This document shows, in pieces, positions 27,752 through 37,156 of a stretch of DNA of 64,000 nucleotides. Positions within the stretch are counted from its first letter, which is position 1, and every line of letters begins with the position of its first letter. Location of the stretch: positions 31,684-95,683 of the forward strand of contig JAQGIE010000045.1 of the NCBI GenBank assembly GCA_028291365.1. The letters run 5' to 3'. Position numbers and translations under genes: made by a program. The stretch is from Rhodospirillales bacterium (GTDB taxonomy: Bacteria; Pseudomonadota; Alphaproteobacteria; BOG-932; Roseiterribacteraceae). The notes under the pieces were generated by a model. The model was not told where the DNA came from. It searched no databases and saw only the letters and a list, made by a program, of their open reading frames with translations.

Positions 27752-29362
27752 GTGGAGGATGCCTTGCACGGCCTGATGCAGGACTGGACGCTGACCGTCG
27801 ATCGCATCCTCGATCACGCGGCGAGCTGGCATGGACGGCGCGAGATCGTGACGCGCACGGTCGAAGGACCGGTCGCCCGCATCGGCTACGCGCAATTGCA
27901 GCAGCGCGCGCGACGCCTCTCGGATGCGCTGCTCGAGCTGGGGATTGCGCCGGGCGACCGGGTCGCGACGCTGGCCTGGAATACGCAGCGCCATCTCGAA
28001 GCATGGTACGCGATCATGGGCATCGGCGCGGTGTGCCATACGCTGAATCCGCGCCTGCATCCCGACCAGATCGGCTGGATCGCCAACGATGCCGGCGACC
28101 GCCTGCTGCTCGCCGACATCAGCTTCGCGCCGATGGTGCCGGCCATCCGCGCCTTGTGCCCGTCGATCGAGCGCGTCGTGTTTCTCACCGATCGCGCCAA
28201 CATGCCCGCCATCGACGGCGCGCTCTGTGTCGAAGAGCTGATCGAAGCCGAACAGGGAAGCTGCCGTTGGGGCGGCTTCGACGAGAACAGCGCCTGTGGC
28301 CTTTGCTACACGTCGGGCACCACGGGCCAACCCAAGGGCGTGCTCTACTCGCATCGCTCGAACATGCTGCACACGATGTGCGTGCTGCAGGCCGACGGGC
28401 TGGGCATTTCGGCCAGCGACGTGGTGCTGCCGGTGGTGCCGATGTACCACGCCAATGCCTGGGGCATCGCTTTCGCCGCGCCGATGATGGGCGCGAAGCT
28501 GGTGTTGCCCGGTCCGAGGCTCGACGGCGAGTCGCTGCTCGATCTGATCGAACGCGAACAGGTGACGTTCGCGGCCGGCGTGCCGACCGTTTGGCAAATC
28601 CTGCTCCAGGCCGCTGAGTCGGCGCCGCAACGCCTCGCTTCGCTGCAGCGTGTGCTGGTCGGCGGCGCGGCCTGTTCCGACGCGATCTTCCGCGCCTTCG
28701 ACGCGCACGGCATTCGCGCCATCCATGCCTGGGGCATGACCGAAACCTCGCCCGTCGGCACGGTCTCCGCGCCCACGCTCGACACGCCCAAGACCAGCGA
28801 GGCGCGCCTGCAGCTGCAACGCAAGCAGGGACGGCCGCCATTCGGCGTCGATCTGGCGCTTGCCGATGATGACGGTGCGGCGGTCGCGCGCGACGGCGAG
28901 CGGTCCGGCCATCTCAAAGTGCGCGGCCCGTTCGTGGCACGCCGTTATTTCGGCGGCGGCCACGACGTGATCGACGAGAACGGCTTCTTCGACACCGGCG
29001 ACGTCGCCACGATCGACGCTGACGGCTTCGTGCAGATCACCGACCGCGCCAAGGACCTGATCAAGTCGGGCGGCGAATGGATCAGCTCGCAGGCGCTGGA
29101 AAACATCGCCGCGTCGCATCCGCATGCCGAGCGCGTCGCGGTGATCGCGACCCCGCATCCGCGCTGGGACGAACGACCGCTGCTGCTGGTGCAGTTGCGC
29201 GCCGGCAGCGCGGCGAGCGAGGACGAGTTCCTCGCCCTGTTCGAGGGCCGCGTCGTCAAATGGTGGGTGCCGGACGGGGTGCGTTTCGTCGACGAGATGC
29301 CGCTGGGCGCCACCGGCAAGATCGACAAGCGCGCCTTGCGCGCGATGTGCGCGACGACTTAA
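27752..29362 (+). CDS. AMP-binding acyl-CoA synthetase
   Basis: CGLCYTSGTTGQPKGVLYSHRS; GMTETSPVGTVSAP; DRAKDLIKSGGEWIS; GKIDKRALR. Confidence 0.93.
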   Translation: MEDALHGLMQDWTLTVDRILDHAASWHGRREIVTRTVEGPVARIGYAQLQQRARRLSDALLELGIAPGDRVATLAWNTQRHLEAWYAIMGIGAVCHTLNPRLHPDQIGWIANDAGDRLLLADISFAPMVPAIRALCPSIERVVFLTDRANMPAIDGALCVEELIEAEQGSCRWGGFDENSACGLCYTSGTTGQPKGVLYSHRSNMLHTMCVLQADGLGISASDVVLPVVPMYHANAWGIAFAAPMMGAKLVLPGPRLDGESLLDLIEREQVTFAAGVPTVWQILLQAAESAPQRLASLQRVLVGGAACSDAIFRAFDAHGIRAIHAWGMTETSPVGTVSAPTLDTPKTSEARLQLQRKQGRPPFGVDLALADDDGAAVARDGERSGHLKVRGPFVARRYFGGGHDVIDENGFFDTGDVATIDADGFVQITDRAKDLIKSGGEWISSQALENIAASHPHAERVAVIATPHPRWDERPLLLVQLRAGSAASEDEFLALFEGRVVKWWVPDGVRFVDEMPLGATGKIDKRALRAMCATT

Positions 29363-29910
29363 CGTTTGGCGCGCAGACAACGCGCCAGCTCTTCGAGGAA
29401 CGGCAGGATGTCGAACAGCAGCGTCGAGCCCAGCGCGATGGTCACGTAAATCAGCGGCAGCTTCTCGGGGCGTAGCACCAGCGACCAGTCCGCCGTCTCC
29501 GGCCCGACGCCGAACAGGGCGCAGAATTGTCCCCAATGCAGCGGCAGGATCAGCAGCAGTCCGGTGAACGGCAGCACTTCGAGCCCGCTGTGCACGTGCT
29601 GCTCGAACGGCGTGATGCGGCGCAGGCGGCTGGCATAACTCACGTCCCACACGAGCGTGATCTCATGCGCGACCACGCCGGCGATCATCACCGCCAGCAC
29701 CAGCGCGTTGACCTCGAAAAACATGGCGAGCAGCAGCGGAATGCCGAGTTCGGCAAGTCCCGCCAGATGCAACAAGGATTCCTTGGCTCCCGCCGTGGTC
29801 TCGATGCTGGTGGCGCGGTGGCACCAATAGTCGGCGAATCCCACCGCCACCCAAAGCGGCAGCACGACATAAAGCAGGAGCAGCAGCAGGGCGTCGGTCG
29901 GGCTGGTCAC
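29359..29910 (-). CDS. integral membrane hypothetical protein, GTG start
   Basis: VTSPTDALLLLLLYVVLPLWVAVGFADYWCHRATSIETTAG...; multi-TM C-terminal part of ORF 29359..30951. Confidence 0.7.
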   Translation of the reverse strand: MTSPTDALLLLLLYVVLPLWVAVGFADYWCHRATSIETTAGAKESLLHLAGLAELGIPLLLAMFFEVNALVLAVMIAGVVAHEITLVWDVSYASRLRRITPFEQHVHSGLEVLPFTGLLLILPLHWGQFCALFGVGPETADWSLVLRPEKLPLIYVTIALGSTLLFDILPFLEELARCLRAKR

Positions 29911-30057
29911 GTGACGGCAACGCCTCGCCCGCGATTTCGTCCGCCCCGCCGGTCCCGGGCGGCGCCTGGACAAGCTTGGCCCTGGCATCCGCGCGGTTTG
30001 TGAGTCACCAGTCGCGTGGCTGCCCGGCACGAGGCCGGGCATCAGAGGGAGCAGCGC

Positions 30058-31119
30058 ATGTTCGTCCGCACCGGCCTGTCGATCGTTCTGGCGCTCGGCT
30101 TCGCCTGCGATGCCGCCGCCCAGCGTGCGACGCGGACCGAGATCGATTCGGAACTGCGGCGGATCTTCACTGAAAGCGGCGCGCGCGGCATGGTCGTCAC
30201 CATCGTGCACGGCGATCAGGGCACCGTGCGTGGTTACGGCGAAACCAGGCCCGGCAGCGGGCGCAAGCCCGACGGGCTGTCGCTGCTGCGCGTCAACTCG
30301 ACGTCGAAACTCTTTGCCGCCGATCTGCTCGGTATGTTCGTGCAGGACGGGCGGATCGATCTCGACGAGCCGCTGCAGCGCTACGCGCCGCAAGGGCACC
30401 GCGTGCCGGCGCCGATCACGCTGGGCCAGCTCGCGACTCACACGAGCGGCTTGCCCCGCGATCTCAACGGAATCGCGCAGCCGTACGAAGCCGCGCGCTG
30501 GACCTGGCTGGAACGCCAGACGCAGCTGCCCGTGCCGGGCCGCAGCGCGCTTTATTCCAACGTCGCATTCGACCTGCTGACCGACGCGCTCGCCAACAAG
30601 CTCGGCACGCCTTACCTGCAACTGCTGGCCCAGCGCGTCACCGGACCGCTCAAGCTGGTCGACACGACGACCGCGCCGACCGAGGCGCAATGCGCGCGCC
30701 TGCTCGATGCGGGCGGGCCGGACACGTCGCTGCCATGCCGCGACCAGACACAGTATGCGGGCAGCGGTGGTCTCTATTCGACCGCCAACGATATCGGTCT
30801 GTGGATGAAGAACCAGCTCGCCGCCGATCGCCGCGCGCAATCGGTGCAGGTGCGGCGCAACGACCTGACCAGCGTCGAAGGACTCGACCTTGCCGGCCCG
30901 ATCGACGGCATCGGACTCGCCTGGCTGCATCTTCCCGCCGACGACAATCATCCCGCCTTGATCGAGAAGACCGGCGGCGGCGGCGGTTTCATGAGCTACA
31001 TCGTGCTGGTGCCCGACGCCGGTGTCGGACTCTTCATCGCCATGACCAAGGTCGACGGCGAGGTGATGAAAAAGCTGACCCGCCGCAGCAACGATCTCGT
31101 GGGCTTGCTGGCGCGCTAG
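30058..31119 (+). CDS. secreted serine hydrolase (class C beta-lactamase family)
   Basis: Signal peptide; LRVNSTSKLFAADLLGMFVQDGRIDLDEPLQRYAP; QLATHTSGLPRD. Confidence 0.88.
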   Translation: MFVRTGLSIVLALGFACDAAAQRATRTEIDSELRRIFTESGARGMVVTIVHGDQGTVRGYGETRPGSGRKPDGLSLLRVNSTSKLFAADLLGMFVQDGRIDLDEPLQRYAPQGHRVPAPITLGQLATHTSGLPRDLNGIAQPYEAARWTWLERQTQLPVPGRSALYSNVAFDLLTDALANKLGTPYLQLLAQRVTGPLKLVDTTTAPTEAQCARLLDAGGPDTSLPCRDQTQYAGSGGLYSTANDIGLWMKNQLAADRRAQSVQVRRNDLTSVEGLDLAGPIDGIGLAWLHLPADDNHPALIEKTGGGGGFMSYIVLVPDAGVGLFIAMTKVDGEVMKKLTRRSNDLVGLLAR

Positions 31120-31127
31120 TCTAGGCT

Positions 31128-31150
31128 GGCAGGATGTTAAAAATCCTGCC
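31128..31150. terminator. hairpin ggcaggat-gttaaaa-atcctgcc after the serine hydrolase
   Basis: 8-bp perfect arms 9 nt downstream of the stop at 31119; no T tract. Confidence 0.4.
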
Positions 31151-31185
31151 GCAGCCGCGCGGGCGTGGCGACCGTAACGAATTTA

Positions 31186-31264
31186 CACAGAGGACGCAGC
31201 GGAACGCAGAGAACACAGAGGTATCGGTCGTTGGGGCCCTCTGTGTTCTCCGCGTTCTCTGTGA
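31186..31264. repeat. inverted repeat (cacagaggacgcagcggaacgcagagaacacagagg / cctctgtgttctccgcgttctctgtg)
   Basis: Read directly; convergent intergenic location. Confidence 0.8.
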
Positions 31265-31364
31265 GAAAAATCTTCGATCTCTGACGAAGAAAATTCGCCG
31301 CAGAATCTCACTGCATTTCAACAACGTGCCAGCGCGCGAAGCGTGCCGATCGGCGCCGGCGCCT

Positions 31365-34300
31365 TCACTGTGCCGGTGCCGCTGCCACCGGGCGAATTCC
31401 CTCGCGCCACAGCGCCAGCCGGCGCACCAGGACGTAGAAAATCGGCGTGAAGAACAGGCCGAAGATGGTGACGCCCAGCATGCCGAAGAACACGGCGGTG
31501 CCGATCGCCTGACGCAGCTCGGCGCCGGCGCCGATCGCGGTCAGCAGCGGCACGACGCCGAGGATGAACGCAAAGGAGGTCATCAGAATCGGCCGCAGCC
31601 GCAGGCGGCAGGATTCGATCACCGCTTCGCGCGGAGTCCTGCCGTCGTGTTCGAGCTGGCGCGCGAATTCGACGATCAGGATCGCGTTCTTCGCCGCCAG
31701 CCCGACCAGCACCACCAGTCCGACCTGCGTCAGGATGTTATTGTCCTGGCCGCGCAGCGCGACGCCCGCCATCGCCGAAAGCAGGCACATCGGGACAATC
31801 AAAATCACCGCGAAGGGCAGGGTCCAGCTTTCATACTGCGCCGCCAGTACCAGGAACACGAACACGACCGACAGCAGGAAAATGCCGAGCCCGCCGGCAG
31901 CGAGCTTCTGCTGATAGGAAAGATCGGTCCATTCGAGGCCGAACCCGTCGGGCAAGGTGCGGCCCGCAATTTCTTCCATCAGCTGCAGCGTCGCGCCCGA
32001 GCTGATGCCGGGCTTGGCTTCGCCAATCACTTCCGCCGTCGGATACAGATTGTAGCGCGGCACGCGATCGGGTGCGGTGCGCGTGGTGAAATCGGCGACG
32101 CTGCCGAGCGGCACCATCGACCCGGTGTCGGCGCGGGTGCGCAACCGGGCGATCTGCTCGGGCGCCAGGCGGAATTGCTGATCGGCCTGGGCGCGCACTT
32201 GGAAGGTTCGCCCGACCAGGTTGAAGTCATTGACATAAGCGGTGCCGAGATAGGTCTCCAACGTCGAGAAGATGCGTTCGACCGGAACCTGCAGCATCTG
32301 CGCCTTGGCGCGGTCGACATCGACGAAGATTTCCGGACTGCCGACCTGGAATGGCGACAGCGCGAAGCGCATGCGCGGATCGGCATTGGCGGCGGCAACC
32401 AGATCCTGCACCGCGGCGCTCAGGAGTCGCGGTCCGCGATTCTTGTAATCCTGCACGCGCATCGCGAAGCCGCCGGCCGTGCCGATGCCGCGAATGGTCG
32501 GCGGCGCGAAGACGCCGATCTGCGCTTCTTCGATGCCGGCGAAACGCTTTTGCACCTCGGCCAGAATGGCGTTGGCCGACAGGTTCTTCGCCTTGCGCTG
32601 ATCGAACGGCGTGAGCTGCACGAACACGGTGCCGCCGGCGCTGTTGTTGGTGCCGGTCGAGCCGACGAAGCCGGTGAACATGTGCGCCCACTGCACGCCC
32701 GGCACTTTGAGCGCCTCGTCGGCCATGCGCTTCACCACCGCATCCGAACGTGCCAGCGAGCTTCCCGCCGGCAGCTGCGCCACCGCGATGAGATAGCCCT
32801 GGTCGGCCGACGGAACGAACCCGGTCGGCACGCGGGTAAAGGCGAAAGCGGTCAGCGCGATCAGCAGGACATAGACGCCGAGCATCACCGGCGTGTGCCG
32901 CAGGATGTAATCGACCAGCCGACCGTAGAAATGCGACAGGCGATCGAAGCCGCGATTGAAGCGGTCGATGGCGCCTTGCAGCAGGATGCCCGGCCGCGAC
33001 GTCGGTGCGGCGTGATGGTCATGCGGTTTCAGCAGCAGCGACGCGAGGGCAGGCGAAAGCGTGAGCGAATTGAACGCCGAGATCAGGGTTGCGACCGAGA
33101 TGACGACGGCGAATTGGCGGAAGAACTGGCCTGAAATACCTTCGACGAACATGGTGGGCACGAAGACCGAGGTCAGCACCAGCGCGATCGACACGACCGC
33201 ACCGCCGACCTCGTCCATGGTTCGCCGCGCCGCATCCTTGGCCGACAGGCCTTCGCTCAGATGCCGCTCGACATTCTCGACCACCACGATCGCGTCGTCG
33301 ACGACGATGCCGACCGCAAGCACGAGCGCGAACAGCGTGAGCGTGTTCATGGAATAGCCGAGCGCCAGCATCACCGCGAACGTGCCGATCAGCGACACCG
33401 GAATTGCCAGCAGCGGAATCAGCGTCGTGCGCCAGCCCTGCAGGAAGACGATGACGACCAGCACCACCAGGACGATGGCTTCGTAGATGGTGCGCACCAG
33501 CTCGTCGATCGAGGTGCGCACGAAGAACTCGGTCGGATTGTAGGTCATGCGGTATTCGACGCCGGGCGGAAAATCTCGTCTGAAATCCTCCATCGCCTTC
33601 TGCACCGCGGTCGAGGTGGCGAGCGCGTTGGTACCGGGCCGCTGGAACACCAGCATGGCGATCAGTGGCTGGCCATTGAGATAGGCGTTGGTGTTGTAGT
33701 CGCGGGCGCCGAGTTCGGTGCGTGCGACGTCGGACAGGCGCACGACCCGGCCGCCTTCGCCGCGTTTGACGATGATGCGTTCATATTCTTCGGGCTGCGC
33801 CAGGCGTCCTTGCAAGGTGACGGTGGGCTGGAACGCGGACGGGCTGTCGATCGGCGGCTGGCCCAGAACGCCACCCGCGACCTGCACGTTCTGGGCGCGG
33901 ATCGCGTCGACGATCTCCTGTGCGGTGAGGCCGGACTCGGCGGCGCGATCGGGATCGATCCAGACGCGCATCGCATAGTCGCGTGCGCCGTACATCACCA
34001 CGTCGCCGACGCCTGGGAGGCGCAGCAGCACGTCGCGGATGCGTGTCGAGGCGAAGTTCGACAAATAGAGCTGGTCGCGGCTGTTGTCGGGCGACAGAAG
34101 CTGGATCACCAGCAGAAAGTCGGGCGCGTTCTTGCGCACCGCGACGCCGACGCGACGGACCGTTTCGGGCAGTCGCGGGTCGGCCAGCGCGACGCGGTTC
34201 TGCACCAGCACCTGGGCTTCGTCGAGATTGGTGCCCAGCGCGAAAGTGACGGTGATGCTCAGCCGGCCGTCATTGGTCGACTGGCTGTACATGTAGAGCA

Positions 34301-34529
34301 TGTTGTCGACGCCGTTGATCTCCTGCTCGATCGGCGTCGCGACCGTATCGGCGATGGTCTGCGCGCTGGCGCCGGGATATTGCGCGCTGACCGTCACGGT
34401 CGGCGGCACGATTTCGGGATACTGGCTGACCGGCAACCTGCCGAGGGCGACGGCGCCGACGATCAGAATGACGATCGACAGGACCAGCGCGAGAACCGGC
34501 CGCTCGATCGAGGTGCGGCCGAGGCTCAC
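31365..34529 (-). CDS. RND efflux permease (HAE1, AcrB/MexB-like)
   Basis: SLGRTSIERPVLALVLSIVILIVG; AVGIVVDDAIVVVENVERHLSEG; GLAAKNAILIVEFARQL. Confidence 0.95.
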   Translation of the reverse strand: MSLGRTSIERPVLALVLSIVILIVGAVALGRLPVSQYPEIVPPTVTVSAQYPGASAQTIADTVATPIEQEINGVDNMLYMYSQSTNDGRLSITVTFALGTNLDEAQVLVQNRVALADPRLPETVRRVGVAVRKNAPDFLLVIQLLSPDNSRDQLYLSNFASTRIRDVLLRLPGVGDVVMYGARDYAMRVWIDPDRAAESGLTAQEIVDAIRAQNVQVAGGVLGQPPIDSPSAFQPTVTLQGRLAQPEEYERIIVKRGEGGRVVRLSDVARTELGARDYNTNAYLNGQPLIAMLVFQRPGTNALATSTAVQKAMEDFRRDFPPGVEYRMTYNPTEFFVRTSIDELVRTIYEAIVLVVLVVIVFLQGWRTTLIPLLAIPVSLIGTFAVMLALGYSMNTLTLFALVLAVGIVVDDAIVVVENVERHLSEGLSAKDAARRTMDEVGGAVVSIALVLTSVFVPTMFVEGISGQFFRQFAVVISVATLISAFNSLTLSPALASLLLKPHDHHAAPTSRPGILLQGAIDRFNRGFDRLSHFYGRLVDYILRHTPVMLGVYVLLIALTAFAFTRVPTGFVPSADQGYLIAVAQLPAGSSLARSDAVVKRMADEALKVPGVQWAHMFTGFVGSTGTNNSAGGTVFVQLTPFDQRKAKNLSANAILAEVQKRFAGIEEAQIGVFAPPTIRGIGTAGGFAMRVQDYKNRGPRLLSAAVQDLVAAANADPRMRFALSPFQVGSPEIFVDVDRAKAQMLQVPVERIFSTLETYLGTAYVNDFNLVGRTFQVRAQADQQFRLAPEQIARLRTRADTGSMVPLGSVADFTTRTAPDRVPRYNLYPTAEVIGEAKPGISSGATLQLMEEIAGRTLPDGFGLEWTDLSYQQKLAAGGLGIFLLSVVFVFLVLAAQYESWTLPFAVILIVPMCLLSAMAGVALRGQDNNILTQVGLVVLVGLAAKNAILIVEFARQLEHDGRTPREAVIESCRLRLRPILMTSFAFILGVVPLLTAIGAGAELRQAIGTAVFFGMLGVTIFGLFFTPIFYVLVRRLALWREGIRPVAAAPAQ

Positions 34530-35680
34530 GGGCTTTCCCCGCCGCTGGTGTGGACCTGCAGCGTGGTCTCGTTGGGCGTCACTTTCTGGCCGGTGCGCAC
34601 GCGCTGCAGTCCGGCGATGACGATGCGGTCGTCCTGCGTGATGCCCTGGCGCACGACGCGATAGCCTTCGAAGATCTGCGCCACCGTGACGACGCGCGGC
34701 TGCGGCACGTCGTCGGGACCGAGCACGAAGACGATCTTGTTCGACTGGTCGTTGGTGATGGCTTCATCGGGAATCAGCAGCGCCGCGAACGGCGCGCTGC
34801 CCATCAACCGCACGCGCCCGAACTGGCCGGGTGCGAACAGCAAATTCTCGTTCTTGACCAGCGCGCGTCCGCGCAGCGTGCCGCTGCCGCGATCGAGCCG
34901 GTTGTCGATGAAATCCATGCGGCCGTCATGGGCGAATTCGCGCTCGTCGGCGATCGCGATCTTCACCGGGTTGGCGGTGTCGCGTTCGATCGGACGCAAG
35001 CCGGAAATATGCAGCCGCGTATTCTTGAGGTAGGTGCGCTCGTCGATGTCGAAATAGAAATGGATCGGATCGAGCGACACCAGGGTCGTCAGCAAGCTCG
35101 CGCCGGCATTGTCGCCGCCGACCAGATTTCCTTCCGACACGAATTTGCGGCTGATACGGCCGGTGATCGGCGCGGTGACGCGGGTGAATTCGAGATTGAG
35201 CTTGGCGTTTTGCAGGCTGGCCCGCGCCCCGTCGAGATCGGCCTCGGCATCGCGCCGTTGTTGCGTGCGCTGGTCGCCGATCGAGGCCGACACGTTGCCC
35301 GATTGCAGCAATTGTTGCGCGCGGCCGAGCTCGCGCCCGGCGAGGCCCAGCCGGGCTTCGGACTTGGCGACGTCGGCTTCGGCGCGTCGCGAAGCGGCCT
35401 CGTAGGGGCGCGGATCGATGACGAAAAGCAGGTCGCCCTTCTGCACCACCTGCCCGTCCTTGAAATGGACCGACTGCAGATAACCGCTGACGCGGGCGCG
35501 CAGCTCGACCTCGTCGACCGCTTCGAAACGGCCGGTGAATTCGTCCCAGTCATTGACCACGCGCGACAGCGGCTTGGCGACAGTGACCGTGGGCGGCGGC
35601 GGTTTGACCTGCCCGCTGGGATCGTCGCAACCCGCCAGAAACAGCGATGCGAGCAGGGCCGTGGGGATGACAGGCTTCAT
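34526..35680 (-). CDS. RND efflux adaptor lipoprotein (AcrA/MexA-like)
   Basis: Lipobox MKPVIPTALLASLFLAGCDD; VDEVELRARVSGYLQSVHFKDGQVVQKGDLLFVIDPRPYEA; GGAGG before ATG at 35680. Confidence 0.93.
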   Translation of the reverse strand: MKPVIPTALLASLFLAGCDDPSGQVKPPPPTVTVAKPLSRVVNDWDEFTGRFEAVDEVELRARVSGYLQSVHFKDGQVVQKGDLLFVIDPRPYEAASRRAEADVAKSEARLGLAGRELGRAQQLLQSGNVSASIGDQRTQQRRDAEADLDGARASLQNAKLNLEFTRVTAPITGRISRKFVSEGNLVGGDNAGASLLTTLVSLDPIHFYFDIDERTYLKNTRLHISGLRPIERDTANPVKIAIADEREFAHDGRMDFIDNRLDRGSGTLRGRALVKNENLLFAPGQFGRVRLMGSAPFAALLIPDEAITNDQSNKIVFVLGPDDVPQPRVVTVAQIFEGYRVVRQGITQDDRIVIAGLQRVRTGQKVTPNETTLQVHTSGGESP

Positions 35681-36043
35681 CGGAACCTCCGCCGTCGCGA
35701 ACCCGCCTAGCACGACTCCTGCCAGCTTTTTTGTCGACTGGAGTCTGGTTTGGACGGCCGGTGCACGGCCCTGGAGGCGACGGCACGCCAGCTTCCAGAC
35801 AAGTTGCGTGTGGCCAGGAACGAAGTCCCGGCCGCACCCGTGGGAGGATCGGTGCGCAAGCGACGTGTCGACGACATTCTTGCGCGGACGGATCGGGGCC
35901 GGGCAACTGCCGGCCTTGGTGGGCCGATGCTGATCGGGGCGGATCCGGCGCGCGATGCTGCTATGACCAGCTCCGGCTTGATTCTGGCTTGATCTGGCCC
36001 CGCCGCCCGCTAGGTCGAGCCGGGTATTTCCTCACGAGGCCCC

Positions 36044-37156
36044 ATGAGCGTTTTGTTCTCGTCCTACGCCCTGCGCGGCGTCGCCCTGCCCAATCGGATC
36101 GTGGTGTCGCCGATGTGCCAGTACTCGGCCGAGAACGGCCGGGCCACTGCGTGGCACATGCTGCATCTCGGTCATCTCGCGCTGTCGGGCGCGAGCATGC
36201 TGTTCATCGAGGCGACCGGTGTCGAAGCCGCCGGCCGCATCACGCACGGCGATCTCGGCCTCTATGACGATGCGACCGAAGCGGCGCTGGTGCCGGTGCT
36301 CGCGGCGATCCGCAGCTATTCGACCATCAAGGTCGCGATCCAGCTCGCCCATGCCGGCCGCAAGGCGTCGAGTCACCTGCCATGGGATGGCGGTGCGCAG
36401 ATCCCCGCCGCGCAAGGCGGCTGGGTGACATCGGCACCGTCGCCGCTGCCGCACAAGGACGGTGAAGAAGCGCCGCTGGCGCTCGATGCGGCAGGACTCG
36501 CGCGGGTGCGCGACGCGTTCGTCGCGTCGGCCAAGCGCGCAGTGCGGCTCGGCATCGACGCGATCGAGCTGCACGGCGCGCATGGCTATCTGCTGCACGA
36601 GTTCCTGTCGCCGCTCGCCAACCGGCGCAGCGACGAATATGGCGGCTCGCTCGAAAACCGCATGCGCTTCCCGCTCGAGATCTTCGACGCGGTGCGCGCG
36701 GCAGTGCCCGCGAGCATGCCGGTCGGCGTGCGCGTGTCGGCGACCGATTGGGTCGATGGCGGTTGGGATCTCGACCAGACCATCATCTTTGCCAACGAAC
36801 TCAAGCAGCGCGGGGTCGACTGGATCGACGTCTCGTCGGGCGGCGTGTCGCCGCTACAGAAGATTCCGCTGGGGCCCGGCTATCAGGTGCCGCTGGCACA
36901 AGCCGTGAAGCAGGCGACCGGCCTGCCCGCCATGGCGGTCGGGTTGATCACCGACGCGAGCCAGGCCGAAGACATCGTCGCCAGCGGCAAGGCGGACTTC
37001 GTCGCGCTGGCTCGCGGCATGCTCTACGACCCGCGCTGGCCGTGGCACGCAGCGGCGCAGCTCGGTGCCGCGGTGGACGCGCCGCCGCAATATTGGCGCT
37101 CGCAGCCGAGCGATCAGAAACAGCTTTTCGGCAACACGGTATTCGGCGCCCGCTAG
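36044..37156 (+). CDS. NADH:flavin oxidoreductase, Old Yellow Enzyme family (YqjM-like)
   Basis: LPNRIVVSPMCQYSAENG; LAHAGRKAS; AIELHGAHGYLLHEFLSPLANRRSDEYGGSLENR. Confidence 0.93.
   Translation: MSVLFSSYALRGVALPNRIVVSPMCQYSAENGRATAWHMLHLGHLALSGASMLFIEATGVEAAGRITHGDLGLYDDATEAALVPVLAAIRSYSTIKVAIQLAHAGRKASSHLPWDGGAQIPAAQGGWVTSAPSPLPHKDGEEAPLALDAAGLARVRDAFVASAKRAVRLGIDAIELHGAHGYLLHEFLSPLANRRSDEYGGSLENRMRFPLEIFDAVRAAVPASMPVGVRVSATDWVDGGWDLDQTIIFANELKQRGVDWIDVSSGGVSPLQKIPLGPGYQVPLAQAVKQATGLPAMAVGLITDASQAEDIVASGKADFVALARGMLYDPRWPWHAAAQLGAAVDAPPQYWRSQPSDQKQLFGNTVFGAR

Noticed and set aside
31134-33134. 666-aa plus-strand ORF over the second RND permease
   Set aside because: Antisense frame beginning in an inverted repeat; no domain support.
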